Shown piece by piece: positions 32,110 to 44,124 of a stretch of 64,000 nt of DNA. The notes under the pieces were generated by a model. The model saw only the letters and a program-made list of their open reading frames with translations, was not told the origin of the DNA and did no database searches. This DNA is from Isoetes taiwanensis. Its lineage: Eukaryota > Streptophyta > Lycopodiopsida > Isoetales > Isoetaceae. The stretch lies in assembly GCA_021234155.1 (NCBI GenBank), contig JAJEKV010000039.1:4568745-4632744 (forward strand), given 5' to 3'. The first letter of the stretch is position 1, and each line of letters starts with the position of its first letter. The position numbers and the translations under genes are program-made.

Positions 32110-32880
32110 TCGTTGCTTTGCTTTCTTTTGATTTTGCTGGAATGCTAGTTTGGAGATATGTACCTTCTTTTGAAATAATTATTATAATTAGTAGGAAGGT
32201 TACTAGCATCCATAGCATCCTAGATTTCCCCTGTTATGAAGATGCAATAATGCCAGTGTAACGGTGTGAAAGTCTAGGCGTCTAGACTCTTATTAAGATG
32301 AAAGATAAAAGGTTTCCAAATGTAAAGTAGAGTATTGCAGCATATTCAAATCTTATTAATATCTTAAGCTTTGCATTTACAAGTTCTATTTTCACTGGTT
32401 GGTTCAGAATACTTAACGAAGGCGAGTACTTCACTAGAATAGTAGTTCACTATATTTTAAGTTGCTTTCAAGTTCTGGATGATCCAATTGGTACTTGTCT
32501 TATCACAATCACAGTAATTCAAAAGGCAGCATTGCAAACTATATACAAAAGATCATTGTAGTGCAGTAAGTTTTTATGAAGATATTCAAACTAAGACAGG
32601 TAGGCTGGCAGTTTATATTTTTCAGGCATCTTTCATTCCTTACTTTGGGAGATGATATTATGGTGGCCTCTCTTTATTGGTCGCATTTTGTATCGAAAAG
32701 ATTTTATTTTGCAAATAATTGTTTTGGCGTGTTATGAAATTTATGCTATATTTAATGTTTTATATGTGAGTCATGAACTTGCTAATGTTCTTTTAATTTT
32801 TACTTTTATTTTTTCATGAACTTGCTATTTGTATAAGTGGCCAGCGACCATGGTTAGTCACGAGCTTCACGAAGAAACTG
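32110..32880. other. No gene recognised
   Basis: AT-rich spacer up to the 3'-truncated Ty3 element. Confidence 0.3.
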
Positions 32881-35800
32881 TTAATAGAAACGCTGGCACT
32901 CTGGAGAGAGCATGGGGTCCGTTGGCCGGAGTGCTCCTGTCAACAAATACTGCTGATAATCAAGGAACCAGTGAGGTGTGTCCATAACTAGAAATAGTTG
33001 AGCATCTGGAAAGGTGTCAGAAACACCTGAGGATGGATCATCCGTGTGAAGATGGGAGAGATAGCCTAAAACGGTATGAGACTTTCCTGGCTTGTGAATG
33101 ATCTCAAAAGAAGCAAACTCTTGGAGAATGAGAACCCAGCGTACAATACGTCCCATGGTGTTGTCTTGATCCATGAAAGGCAATGGAAAATGATCCTGCT
33201 TCGTAGCCTGATTTAATTTTCAGTAATCCACGCAAACACGGATCTTACCATTGTGCTTAAGAGCAATGACTATGGAGCTCACCCACTCAGAATGTTTGAC
33301 TTCATAAATGAGACTGACATTGAGAAGTTTACTCGGTCACGAGCCTGTACTGTCGTTGCTAGATGGAGCGGGAGTCGGGTTTGGTGGGAATGGTGAGCTC
33401 TTCTAATTCTTTCTTGATACCACGTAGATCTTTATAGGTCCATGCAAAGATATTCTTGAACTTCTTAAAAAGTTTCGCAGCGTTTTCGCATAAATAAGGG
33501 AAAAGACACGCAACAAGTCGAATAGGTTGATTTTGGCCCAACTCTTTTGAATCGCCTAGAGATTTTGGCGTGAGCGTGGTGGTATCAAGAGGAGAATCCA
33601 CTTCATTTGTTGCGTCAAGAGAAGGCACCAGGTTAACTTGATGACATGGCGCCAAGTAAGGATCAAGCAGAGTGGCTATTGCATGATCCTGATCCAAAGT
33701 CATGTCACCCCACGGATCGGCATAATCAGGATAAGGCGACAGAGGAAGTTCAGTAGCAGGAGCTTGAACTTGATAGGTGTTAAGTTGATCTGTTTCAAGG
33801 TCCATGGTTGCCTTTTTAAGTGTCCATTGGTGAACGAGTTGATCTGTAGCCAAGTAGTGGATACTCTTAGCTTGGCAAAGAAAAGGTCTACCAACGAGCA
33901 TCTCATAATGGCCGGGATCTTCATCTACTCGCCATGCACCATATTTCAGTGGGAACTTGAGATCTCCAATGTTGATAGTGAGTTGATTGGGATCTCCAAT
34001 GTTGATAGTGAGTTGAGGTATGATGCCTTGTGCGCATGTGATATGGCCATTAGGAAGTTTGATATCATAGGACGCACGATACAGTTGCTTAATGCCTAAT
34101 TGCTGGCGTAGTTTGTCCGTGATGAGATTGATCGCGCTGTCTCCATCTATTTGTACATGATTGACTTGCTGAGCACCCACCGTGGCGTGCACCATGGGTG
34201 TTGAAATGGCTAAGGCTTCTATGAGAAATTAGGCAATGGCAATTGTTCCCGAAGAGCAGGACAAAGTTTGAGAATAGTTGATAGATTGAGGGGGATACTG
34301 GTTCGAGTACTGGTGTTATCTCCAGAGACTGGCTCCTTGGGTAAGGAGGTGGCAACCTCTTTCAGGAGTTCAACTTCAGCAACAATATTCAGGTATGTAC
34401 GAGGGCATGGAGGAGGCATGGATGCGCAAGGTTCAGTTCCTTTTACATGAGCAAGGGTAGTAGCGTGAACACTGGCTAGTATTCGTCCTTCCATAGCTTG
34501 CATAAGGTGAAGAATACTTTGTCGAACTATGGGCATGACATGTGGCTGAGATGGTCAAGATCGGGCGCAAATAAACAGATTCGGGAGCCGAATCTACTGG
34601 AATAGTGTTAACTACATAAGACGGCCGTGTGTCCTGGGGTATGAGCTGGGGGTACCGAGGCAGACAGAAGCTGTTTGGTTGTTACCTGATAACTAAACCT
34701 GAATTTGTAGAAGCTAAGGGCACATTCTAGTGATATGGCCCCATTCTCGACAATGATAGCATTGAGCTTTTGCAGGGTCAAAAGGTTGTTGTGAAGACTG
34801 ACCACGCTATTGCGGCATTTGCAGTAGTGCAGTTTATATCTGTAAAACCATTTCTTAGCAAAAATACGCGGAATTAGCATGCGTGCATTCTTCCATAGTG
34901 TGATCGCACATATTGCAGCTTTTGCAATGAGGAGGTCCATTAGTAGAATTACATTCGTTAGCCAGATGGCCCTGATACTTACAAAGATGACACCAAATTT
35001 GACTGCGATGTTGGGACTGATGAGTCACAAAGTTGTGAGTGACAGTGGTGGCAGGAATGAAGGGGAGGTCCGTGAGGGAAACTCCTCGAGAAGATACATT
35101 GATAGAATGATTGACTAACTCAATGGCCTGGGTTAAGAATTTAGGGCACAAGTATTCAGTCATGAGTTGATTGACTGGAGGAAGGTCTTGGAGAAACTAG
35201 ACTAAGATTTGACTTTACGTGAGATATTCTTTAAGTTTACCGATAAGAATCAACAGACGGTCGACAAAATCTCGAGCAGATTTTATGGCAAGTTGTTGAA
35301 GTTCGTTCAATTATTTCAGCAGTTGTTGATCACCATCAAGAGATCCATAATGAGCGAGGAAAGGGCTTTCATGTAAGTCCAACTTTGCTTCCAGTGGCTT
35401 TTGTTTGTTATGAGCCATTGGTGAGGGGCGTCACGCAGCGTAATGGAGAAAATGTGAAACTTGATTTGAAGTTGCGAATAACCATTAAGAACTGTAAGTA
35501 TTTCAAACTCCTCTACGTGGGCTTGCGCACTTTGATCCACGATGGGTTTGCATTTTCTGTTGCCAAATATCGGATACTGGAGTTTCAGATTTAAGTCAGA
35601 AGAAAAGCAGAAGAGACAATAGAAGAAGAAATATACTGAGGGGGTGGCATGGAGGTGCCACAGTAGTGGTAGTCTTACTGTCTGAGATTGGTAGAACAAG
35701 GCATCCCTCTTGATCAAGCGTGAGGTCATCACCAATATCGTAGACATTAACTGGTGGTTGAAAAGTCGGTGACGATAGAAATTCATTGACATAGGTGGGG

Positions 35801-36190
35801 CCGAAAGAGATCTGAGAATAGGCCATGTCATGTTGTGGTGAAGGGGGTTGAGAGGTACAGGAGTCGGCATGGAAGAAATGTGGACATGAGTCTTTCTGGA
35901 GTCTAAAAGTATGGCGGAGTTTGATGAGGCGAATGTGGATGAGAGCAATTGCGACAATGCGTGGGTGACCCTGGACGTGAAGTGGTCTGAGGGATGGATG
36001 GGCTGAATGAGCACAGGAGCGTGGGTGACCACCTTCAATATCATAATCTCCATAGTAAGAATCGTGGACAACAACGCGACGTTGTTGATGGGCGAACTGA
36101 GCAACAGTTTGGCTGAGGAGCTCTTTTCGAGTGAAAACCTGGAAAGACACTGGTGAAAAAAAGGAACTAGGATCTGGCAATTGACAACAG
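32881..36190 (-). pseudogene. Decayed Ty3-type element, RT and integrase lost
   Basis: Minus-strand order: gag start (about 36180-35600, text SFQVFTRKELLSQTVAQFA as in the element at 54831), capsid and zinc knuckles (35163-34855: CHLCKYQGHLANEC, CKSCNMCDHTMEEC), protease (34195-33700: VQIDGDSAINLITDKL), a stub of RT near 33250-33360, then a jump straight to the end of RNase H (33183-32881: RWVLILQEFASFEIIHKPGK). Most of RT and all of integrase are missing, as is the 3' LTR. The protease region has a 30-bp in-frame duplication (INIGDPNQLT then INIGDLKF, near 33958-34016). Same family as the complete element at 43384-55484 but much older: many stops and frameshifts. Confidence 0.85.
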
Positions 36191-36448
36191 TGTTTAGGGT
36201 CTGGATTCAGGAGAGCTCAAATTATCTGCAGAAACAGTTTAGAAACAAAGTTTCAACATTCTTTAATTCCTCAAATCTTCTTATTGTTAGTGGAGCAATT
36301 ACCGTTTGCAAATGTTTTTTACATAAATTTTGGTTGGGAAAAAGAGTTTTAATAAAAAATAATACTATTGTCAAAGCAAAACCATTGATAATATGTAAGT
36401 CACTAAAAATAAAATGACGTTTGGCAAAAGCAAAAAGCAAGCAAAAAT
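36191..36448 (-). mobile_element. Remnant of the 5' LTR of the decayed Ty3 element
   Basis: The LTR end TGTTTAGGGTCTGGATTCAGG (plus strand, from 36191) matches the LTR end at 54879 and lies just beside the gag leader, as expected. Beyond about 60 bp the similarity fades, and a T run at about 36449 probably marks the end of an adjacent L1 insertion. Right boundary uncertain. Confidence 0.55.
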
Positions 36449-36449
36449 T

Positions 36450-39400
36450 TTTTTTTGAGAGAGTAAAAGTAGATTTCTCCATTAATCAAGAGAAACAGTA
36501 CATAGTTCTGTTAGTCATAGCAGAAAAAGGAGCAAAATTCATACAACTCCAACCTTTCCTAAGGAGGAAAAGGCAGATGAAATATGATATAAATTAAGTA
36601 GACAAAATTCGATAGACTGTAGACGTATCACAGAATCAAATGTCTTTTCTCACAGTGAGTAAGAGAATTCCAAGAACAAAAAGATTCCAGCCACGAACCC
36701 AACAAAAACTCCCATGCCGCACCTGGTCAACACCTGGAAAATGATATAGCCAACAAAAACTCGTCCAAGATGAGGAATTAGAGTTGAGCAAATAGTGGCA
36801 ATGAAGGGGTTCCATAGAGTGACAGAAAAGGCCAGCAGGTAGCAAGATTATGAGGAGAGGAAGTCAAGCTTGGCATTGTAAAAAGAGTAGAAAGAATTAG
36901 CAGAGCCAAAGGTATAGAGGTCGCCTGTCAGCTCAACAACTTCATCTAAACAGGAATCACGGGTACCAAAGTCACTTAGGATCAGCAAGGATCCATACAA
37001 ATCTGCCAGAAGCCTATGAGTGTATTATAACTCCCTGTATCTTGTGAATTGTCCCTCTGACATATAATAATGATGCATGGAGATGAAGTCAAACATGCAA
37101 TATACTGGGACAACCTCTCTGCAGAACAACCTTACCCAATCTGATTTATTATCCAACCATTCTTATCCACACTTACCTTTCTTATCAGATGATTTAATTC
37201 CATGTCTTCACCCTTCTTATGAAACTATCCTCCAAATCTCCAGTGTTCCTCTTACATAGATTCACATAGGCTATCAAGATCAAGAAAAATAGAATTAGAA
37301 TCAATGACATTCAAGTTAGAGACAAATAAATCAAAAGAACCCTTAAAAGCGCCAATTGAGTCCCACTTCCTGTCATATTTATCAGCAAATTTTCTTTTGT
37401 GAGCTAATGCAGTTGACTCAACATCCAGCTGAAAATGCATCTTAATCCAAAAAATTGATAGACTCTTAATTCTATTTCTAGCTTTCCATATATTCCATAG
37501 AGCAATAAACATGATAGTGTTAGCAAAAGTACACTTGTTTTGAATATAGGAAAGCAGATTTCCAGTCACCATAGAGGGGAAAAGAGTACCCAATTTACCA
37601 TTAAACCAGGCCCAGAAAGGATCCAGTTTAGGACAAAAGAAAATGTGATCAAGACTTTCCTCCAGCAAACAACCAAAGTGACAAATAGCAGAAATATTAC
37701 TATGCCTCCTAGAGATAACTTGAAGATTTGGGATACTTCTATGAGCCAAAAGCCAAATGAAAAGGCTCACTTTAGGGAAGCAGAAGGAATTCCACACTTC
37801 TTGGAAAAGGGCTTTACCTTCCTCCTCAGAGGTAGATCACTTAATGATTGCTTTAGAGGGGACATCAGATCTATTAATGATGGAATAAATCTTACTAACT
37901 TTATAATGGCATTTTCCATTCAAACACCAATTAGATGCTTTAGGAACAGACTGATTCAGCCAATAGTGAGGGAGGATAGATTTGACATGAAGGTAAATCT
38001 TTTTGTCACTAGAGGTACCCTGTAAGATATTCCTCAAGAATGTCCAGGATATAATTTTATTATTGATATAGAGATCATTTATAACAGTGAAACCTTTATC
38101 AGTCCATTTTTTATAAATTCTCAGATGTCTCAATGCTAGAACCTTATTAGGATGATTCTTAAGAGCAAGATTCCAAAATATAGTCATATGTAGGTTTAGA
38201 TCATCCGGCATAATCAAAACATGAGTAGACCTTATTCCAAGCCATAATAATATTTCTCATAAGAGGGGATATATTAGGCCCTGGGTGAAGCTCATTAAAA
38301 CAAGAATCAGGGATAATGTGAGCAATAGAAGGGTGACCATCTGGGTACGAGCAAGATAACCAAAATTTGATGAAGTGAGAAAAATGGCTTGAAATATTAG
38401 TAAAGGATTTCCAAATGTACTTATCAGCTAGGGCACAGGCCTGCAAAATTTGCATCCTAACCCTCCCAAATGCTTGGCTCTAGCTATTGAGTTCCAATTT
38501 ATCAAGTGGGGGTCCTTTCCAAATGAATCTTCTGATAATTTTCTCTAGCTCAATATAAACAACCTTTGGAGCAACTAACGCAGAAGATAAATATATGTGA
38601 GAGCTAGCCAAGACAGAATTTGCAATAAGAGTCCTTCCAGCAAATGTTAAACAACCTCTATAATAATTTATTTTCCTCTTAATTCTATCAATGATAGGCT
38701 GCCAGAGACCTTTTAAACAAGGGTTCAAGGAGAGAGGCATTCCCAGTAACAAAGAAGCCTGATTGCAGTTTAGAACTTTAATATTAGCAAGGTTTGGCTG
38801 GATATTATCACCAATAACAGTGCATTTGGCCAAATTCAGATGAACTCTAGAGGTAGCAGAGAATTGATTAATAATTTCAAGAAAGAATTCAATATTAGAG
38901 ATATTAGCATCCAAGAAAGCAATTGTGTCATCAGCATATTAAGAGATGGTGAGAGAGTCATTACTGTTTGGCATTTTGAGACCATTGATTTTTCCTAAAT
39001 CTCTAAAGTGTAGGATAGCCCTGGTTAGCATTTCAACCACAATTAAGAAAAGATAGGGAGGCAGGGGACATCCTTGTCTCACACCACGAGATAAAGGAAA
39101 AATTTGAGAAGGTGTGCCATTAAGAATAACAGCAGAATTAGAATTGATATTCAGACCATGAATAAGCAATTTAAGCTTAGGATGAAAGCCAAATTTGGTT
39201 AGAGCAAAGTCTAGAAAATCCCATCTCACAGTATCAAAAGCACGCTTGAAATCCAATTTGAAAAGCACACAATTTTGATTAGATATTTTATTCCAATGGA
39301 GGCCTTCCATAGCTGTAATGTAATTGTCCAAAATGAATCGATTTGGCAGAAAGGCAGATTGATATTGAGATATGTTCTTCTGCAAATAAGTCTTGATCCT

Positions 39401-39990
39401 ATTAGCAATAATTTTAGCACAGATTTTGTAGGAAGTGTTAGTGAGAGAGATAGGTCTCCAATCAGAAAAAGTAGAGGGATTATCCACTTTAGGAATGAGA
39501 GCAATGAAACCAGCTGAGATGGAAGGATGTAGATGATTGGCCTCCAAAAAACCTCTAACCATGGAAAGAATATCAAATTTCAAAATATCCCAGAAATGAA
39601 TATAAAATTCACTTGGCAGACCATCAGGGCCAGGAGATTTGCAGTTTCCAAAGGACTTCAGAATATTGAAAACTTCCTCTTCATTAAGAGGATTAATAAT
39701 AGAATCATCCATACAGTCAATTGAAGAAGGAATAATATTGTTCATGAGATCTAAGAAATCCCTTTCTCTGGTAGAATCAATTTGTTGAGGAGGCACTTTA
39801 TAAAAAAGAGAGGCATAATTGCCTTGAAAGAATGATCTGATGAGTAGGATCATCTAAGGTAGTATCTGCATCAGTTCTGACCTGAGTGATTGAGTTTCTA
39901 AGAAGCCTGATTTTAGCCATTTTGAAAAAGAATTTAGAGCTATTATAATCCGTCTCCTTTTCCACTGTCTCTCTAGCCTTCTTTCTCTCT
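36450..39990 (-). pseudogene. L1-type LINE, RT to C-terminal zinc region, 5'-truncated
   Basis: Minus-strand RT at 39853-38939: KSPGPDGLPSEFYIHFWDIL, WRPISLTNTSYKICAKIIA, LFKLDFKRAFDTVRWDFLD (motif A), RGVRQGCPLPPYLF (motif B). A TAA sits directly before YADD (motif C, near 38935-38925). After it come NLAKC, the thumb, and near 37797-37560 the zf-RVT region (PKVSLFIWLLAHRSIPN, DHIFFCPKLDPFWAW) and ALWNIWKARN. A T run at about 36449-36458 (A tail on this strand) marks the likely 3' end. Endonuclease and ORF1 are absent. Several frameshifts; dead. The region 36460-37250 is its 3' part, without frame. Confidence 0.85.
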
Positions 39991-40330
39991 CTGCTCTGTC
40001 TCTCTAGCCTTTCTCTCCCTATATCCTATCAAGGCGACCCATGGCACACCAATAGAGTGTCCCAGGTTCTAGAACACCTCTCTTTGCTCTGTCTCTCTAG
40101 CCTTTCTCTCTCTACATCCTATCAAGGCGACCCATGGCGCGCCAATAGAGTGTGCTCTGTCTCTCTAACCTTTCTAATCTCTACATCCTATCAAGGCGAC
40201 CCATGGCGCGCCAATAGAGTGTCCCAGGTTCTAGAACACTCAAAATTCGTTGGATTTGTCGCCACCCATGGCGCGCCAATAGAATGTCCCAAGTTCTAAA
40301 ACACACAAAATTTGCTGGATTTGTCGCCTT
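39985..40330. repeat. Degenerate ~75-100-bp tandem units upstream of a LINE ORF1 copy
   Basis: Three to four units share CTCTGTCTCTCTAGCC, CATCCTATCAAGGCGACCC, ATGGCGCGCCAATAGAGTG and sometimes CCCAGGTTCTAGAACAC. They precede the ORF1-like frame at 40572 on the same strand and may be 5'-UTR monomers of that LINE, as in some mammalian L1s, though they could be an unrelated array. Confidence 0.7.
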
Positions 40331-40571
40331 CTCTTCCTTCCTTGTGTTCTTCCTTTCCCATTTGAACCTATTCCAAAAAGCTCATTCAAACCAAGCCCAT
40401 ACCAAAAGTATTCCGACAGTAGCCGAAATCAAACCTCCCCCCCACAGGGTTGAACCCCCCCAAACCCCCTCGTGCCAACCACTGAGGGCGGGCATCGTTT
40501 ATGCTTTTAAACATCTTTCAATTCTTCATAGCACTTTAACTCTTTAACCCCCATCCATACCATACAACTTC

Positions 40572-40850
40572 ATGGCCGCTTCTGTAGCCCCTTGCCCAGA
40601 CCCCCATTTGGAGGGAGACATTCCTCAGCCCCAACCCCAGCCCACCTGGGAGAACCAGGGGGAGGGGCCGCCGCAAAAACGGCCCCGGTCAGATAACAAA
40701 GACAAGGGAGAAACCTCTTCCATGAGGAGGGAAGCCCGGGCGAAGGCCCAATCTATGAGATTGACTCGGGAGATGGATGAAGGCTGCTCAAGCCCGGCAC
40801 AGGCACAGACGAGGGCCATGAAACAGCTGGAGGAACAGATCGACTTCTAA
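40572..40850 (+). pseudogene. Truncated LINE ORF1 copy
   Basis: A 92-codon frame matches the start of the ORF1 at 41515: PTWENQ, KRPR and KGETSSM followed by a basic helix, ending early after KQLEEQIDF. It keeps the N-terminal basic/proline region only. Either the start of an older LINE copy beside the newer one, or a partial duplication of the 5' end. Confidence 0.65.
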
Positions 40851-41514
40851 ATGCTATATGCTATGCTCTGCACCAGTATATTTTTGACTATCATCATTCC
40901 TCCCCTTTTTTTTTCATTTCTGTCTTCCTTACTTAGATTCATCCAAAATGCTCAAAAGCCTATTTTGCTCTACTGCAACTTAGAGGCGCCAGAAGTCGTT
41001 TCTATAGACATGGAGTCGGCACCTAGAATAGGCACATGCTCCATCGCCCATCCAGCGCCCATCCAGCGACCAGCTTGGTAAGTGATTTGCTTTGATCCGC
41101 TTGTTTCTGCAATCGGCTTGTCTTTGGATTTGCCCTGCCTTGCCTACAGCCCCTTGCATAGAGCCCCCTTGATTTGCCCCTTTTTGGCTTTCTCTCTCTA
41201 GGGTTTACAGTCTCTCTCTAGCCCCAAAACCCCCAAACCCCTAAAAGGTGCTCTGACCTACGTTTTTGGTCCCCAAATTGGATTCTGGGCGCAATTTTGT
41301 ATGCCAGAGACCCCACTGCCTTTGAAAGACAGCGCACAGAATAATGTTGAGCTAGGCTCCAACATTTGTCTGACATTGCCATAGCCTAACCAACTGCCTC
41401 TTGGCCTTGCCTAGCCTGGCCACAGCCCTGCCACAGCCTGCCTAGCCCTGCCAGACCTGACAAGCCCCTGCCATAGCCTACCTAAACCTTGCTTGATGTG
41501 CCATAGCCCAAGTC

Positions 41515-43140
41515 ATGGCCACAGAAGCAGCCCAGTGTCCGGACTCACCCCTAACAGGTGAGCTTCCACAGACCACAACATCCCACCCCGGGCAAACCCC
41601 AGCACAGCCTACTGACCTCACGCAGGCCGAGCCTACCTGGGAAAACCAAGAAGGGCCACCAAGGAAGCGGCCCCGTGCAGACGCAGTGGGCAAGGGAGAG
41701 ACATCCTCCATGAAGAAGGAGGCCCGAGCCAAGACCCACACAACCAGGCCGGCTCGACAGACGGGAATTGGCTGCTCAGGCCCCACAGGACCCCCTCCGT
41801 TGGCAGAACCTTGGGCCGACATCCAAGCTAGAGTTGAGGCCAACAGTACTCGCATTGCGGGCCTGGAGACGGTGACGGAGTCTGCAACATCCCAGGTGTT
41901 GCGCAGATAGTTGATGATAGCAAAACAACAGATCACTGAGTTGGAGACCCAAGCACGCCAGGTGGACGACAGCATCCGCTTGGTGCACTTTGAGAGACAG
42001 CAAGACCGGCAGGTGCTCGCAGACATGCAGGCTCGCGTGGATACCTCCGGACGCCGCGAGGCGGATGTGGACCGAGGCAGAAGCGAGACATTTGCAATCA
42101 CGTCTCAGCTCCGCATCGAGGTCGATGAGGCCAATGCCATGGCACGACGGCGAATGTGAGCTATTCTTTGCAAGGCGTAGGTTGCGCATCGCCTCGGAAG
42201 TTAACCAGCAAAGATCGAGCACCCGCCGGGAGAAGGATTTGGCATGGGACCGGAAATGCGGGAGCTTCGACCGCCGTTGCCCAAAGAAGGCAAGGGCCTC
42301 TATGCAGGCGCATGAACAATGGCGGCACTGCGCTTGCGACGGGGAGATGGCAAGACGTAACCAAGCCTTGCAAGAGCCGAGCTCCGGACTTCGTGAGAAC
42401 GTAAGCCGCAAAGACATGACACACCGGCATCGCGGAGCCCAACAACCCGCAAGACGTCAATTGGGGTCACCCGGTCAACCTGAACGCCGACACGGCCGTA
42501 GCCCCGCCTGCCGCCATCATCATCACGCGTGCCGCCACCGGGCCGAGTGGGCGGTGGCCTCACCGGTGCCGAGCTCGTGGAGCGGCAGCGACCGAGCCAC
42601 AACCTGGTAGTTCGGGGCTCTGCGGAAGAGGCGGGAGAGAATCTCACCCAAAGATACACACTGAGATCCTTGGACGCATGGCGTTTCTGGTCCAGACTGT
42701 TCGTGTTACGCGACCAGCGGCATGGGGTCCGAGCGCCCGGAGCCCTGGCCGAAGTCGTGGTGTTCACGGTTGCAGATGCACAAGTTCGAGAGGCCATACT
42801 ACGACAGGGCAAGTTACTGAAGGGAACATCTCTGTATGTGAGCCGGGATCTTACTCCAGTGCAACAGGAGGCCCGCAGGAGGGAGTTCGCCAGAGTCAGG
42901 GATGCCCGCCATCGACCAAATGCTGCAGCTGCACCTGCTCAGCCAAATGCTACCTCCGCTGCCTCCGCTCCTGCTCCTCCGCAATCTGCTCCTACAACTC
43001 GGTCTGCTCCCGCTCCGCCAAATGCTGCCCCTGCTGCCTCCGCTTCTGCTTGTTTGAAGTCTGTCCCCGCAACTCAGTCTGCTCCCGCTGCTGGTCCTTC
43101 CGTGACACACACTACACAAGCATCTCCGATCGCTCAATAG
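41515..43140 (+). pseudogene. LINE ORF1 (coiled coil plus RNA-binding region)
   Basis: The ATG at 41515 opens a frame with a Pro/Thr-rich start (PTWENQEGPPRKRPR), a coiled coil (about 41800-42150) and one in-frame TAG at 41908-41910, after which the same frame continues (AKQQITELETQARQV). Near 42140-42530 the frame shifts. The last part (42529-43140) has the fold-like text NLVVRGSAEEAG, VVVFTVADAQVREAIL and SLYVSRDLTPVQQEARRR, typical of the nucleic-acid-binding end of LINE ORF1 proteins, then an Ala/Pro-rich tail to a TAG at 43138-43140. ORF2 follows after 3-4 bases. Confidence 0.75.
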
Positions 43141-43143
43141 GAA

Positions 43144-43383
43144 TTGTGCCTCCGGGTGGTGGTCTGGAACTGTCGAGGTTTCCCGTGGCAGAAGGGCGAT
43201 AGCCTCAATTCAGTAGCTGTGGACATGGACCTCATCTTCCTCATGGAGACATGGGAACACCCAGGCCACAGGCTGCCCGATCTGCCAGGATACCATCATT
43301 TTTCGGTGTTCAATGGTTGTACAGGGAGACGTGGGCACGGTGGGGTTGCCTGCTACTACCGGGTAGCCTTGGCACATTTGGTT
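43144..43383 (+). pseudogene. LINE ORF2, N-terminal endonuclease part, interrupted by Ty3 insertion
   Basis: Frame with VVVWNCRGF and DLIFLMETWEHPG: the Asn and Glu of the apurinic-type endonuclease active site are present. The frame ends abruptly at the Ty3 insertion (target TGGTT at 43379-43383) and continues at 55485 in the same phase when the insertion and one target copy are skipped. Confidence 0.85.
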
Positions 43384-43993
43384 TGTTTAGGGTCTGGGTT
43401 CGGGAACTCCTGCAAGACAGCCCTGCTGTGAGGACCCGTGGATCAAACAGGAGAATCTGGTAGCTGTGTCACGCGGGATTTGCAAAAGAAACTAAGGCAG
43501 GGAAAAGAGACAACAAGAAAAACAGAAAGAACAATGTAGAACACAATGAAGAGAACAAAACTCTTTGATATCAATTGTGATATATGAGCTCTCGCAATCG
43601 AGAGAAAGCAGAAGTGAGATAAGACCAAAAACTCATCTAGCCCGTGAAGGCTAGCTCTACTAATATATATAGTACAATGGCCTTTGGCCCAACATAGATA
43701 CTCTGTCAGATCTCGGTGCCGACTCCTATAAGGAGGCCTGATTTGCAGGAATGCTGGCGGTGCCTCTTGAGGTGCCTGAAGTCACGCCGACGCTGACGCT
43801 GGCGGTGACGGCCCGTCACTTGTCTGTCCTGGACCTCTTCGTGCCCGTGGCCTTCGTGGTCTGCTGCTTGGCTGGCGGCTTGGGCTTCTGTGGGGCCTTT
43901 GACGACTGACCTGTGCCTGACTGAGGATCTTTGGCCTTGACCTGGTCCGTCGTGTGCATGAATAGTCCTGTACCAGGACATACAGAACTAACA
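43384..43993 (-). repeat. 3' LTR of the Ty3 element
   Basis: 610 bp; differs from the other LTR by seven transitions and a 4-bp insertion. Directly preceded on the coding strand by the polypurine tract. Confidence 0.95.
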
Positions 43994-44005
43994 CTCCCCC
44001 CCACC
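43994..44005 (-). promoter_or_regulatory. Polypurine tract
   Basis: On the minus strand GGTGGGGGGGAG abuts the TGTTAG start of the 3' LTR, the expected plus-strand priming site. Confidence 0.85.
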
Positions 44006-44124
44006 AAACGACACTCAGGGTGAAGAAAAGGGGGAAGTGTTTCTGATGGCGGAAACCCAGCAGTCTGAAATTCATCCTCACGAGTATGAGGATGGGGGCC
44101 ATTATGATAGTTGCCAATGAGATC

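Noticed and set aside
41478-42417. Long minus-strand frames opposite LINE ORF1
   Set aside because: No domain resemblance; the plus strand carries the LINE ORF1 motifs, so these are shadow frames of GC-rich coding DNA.
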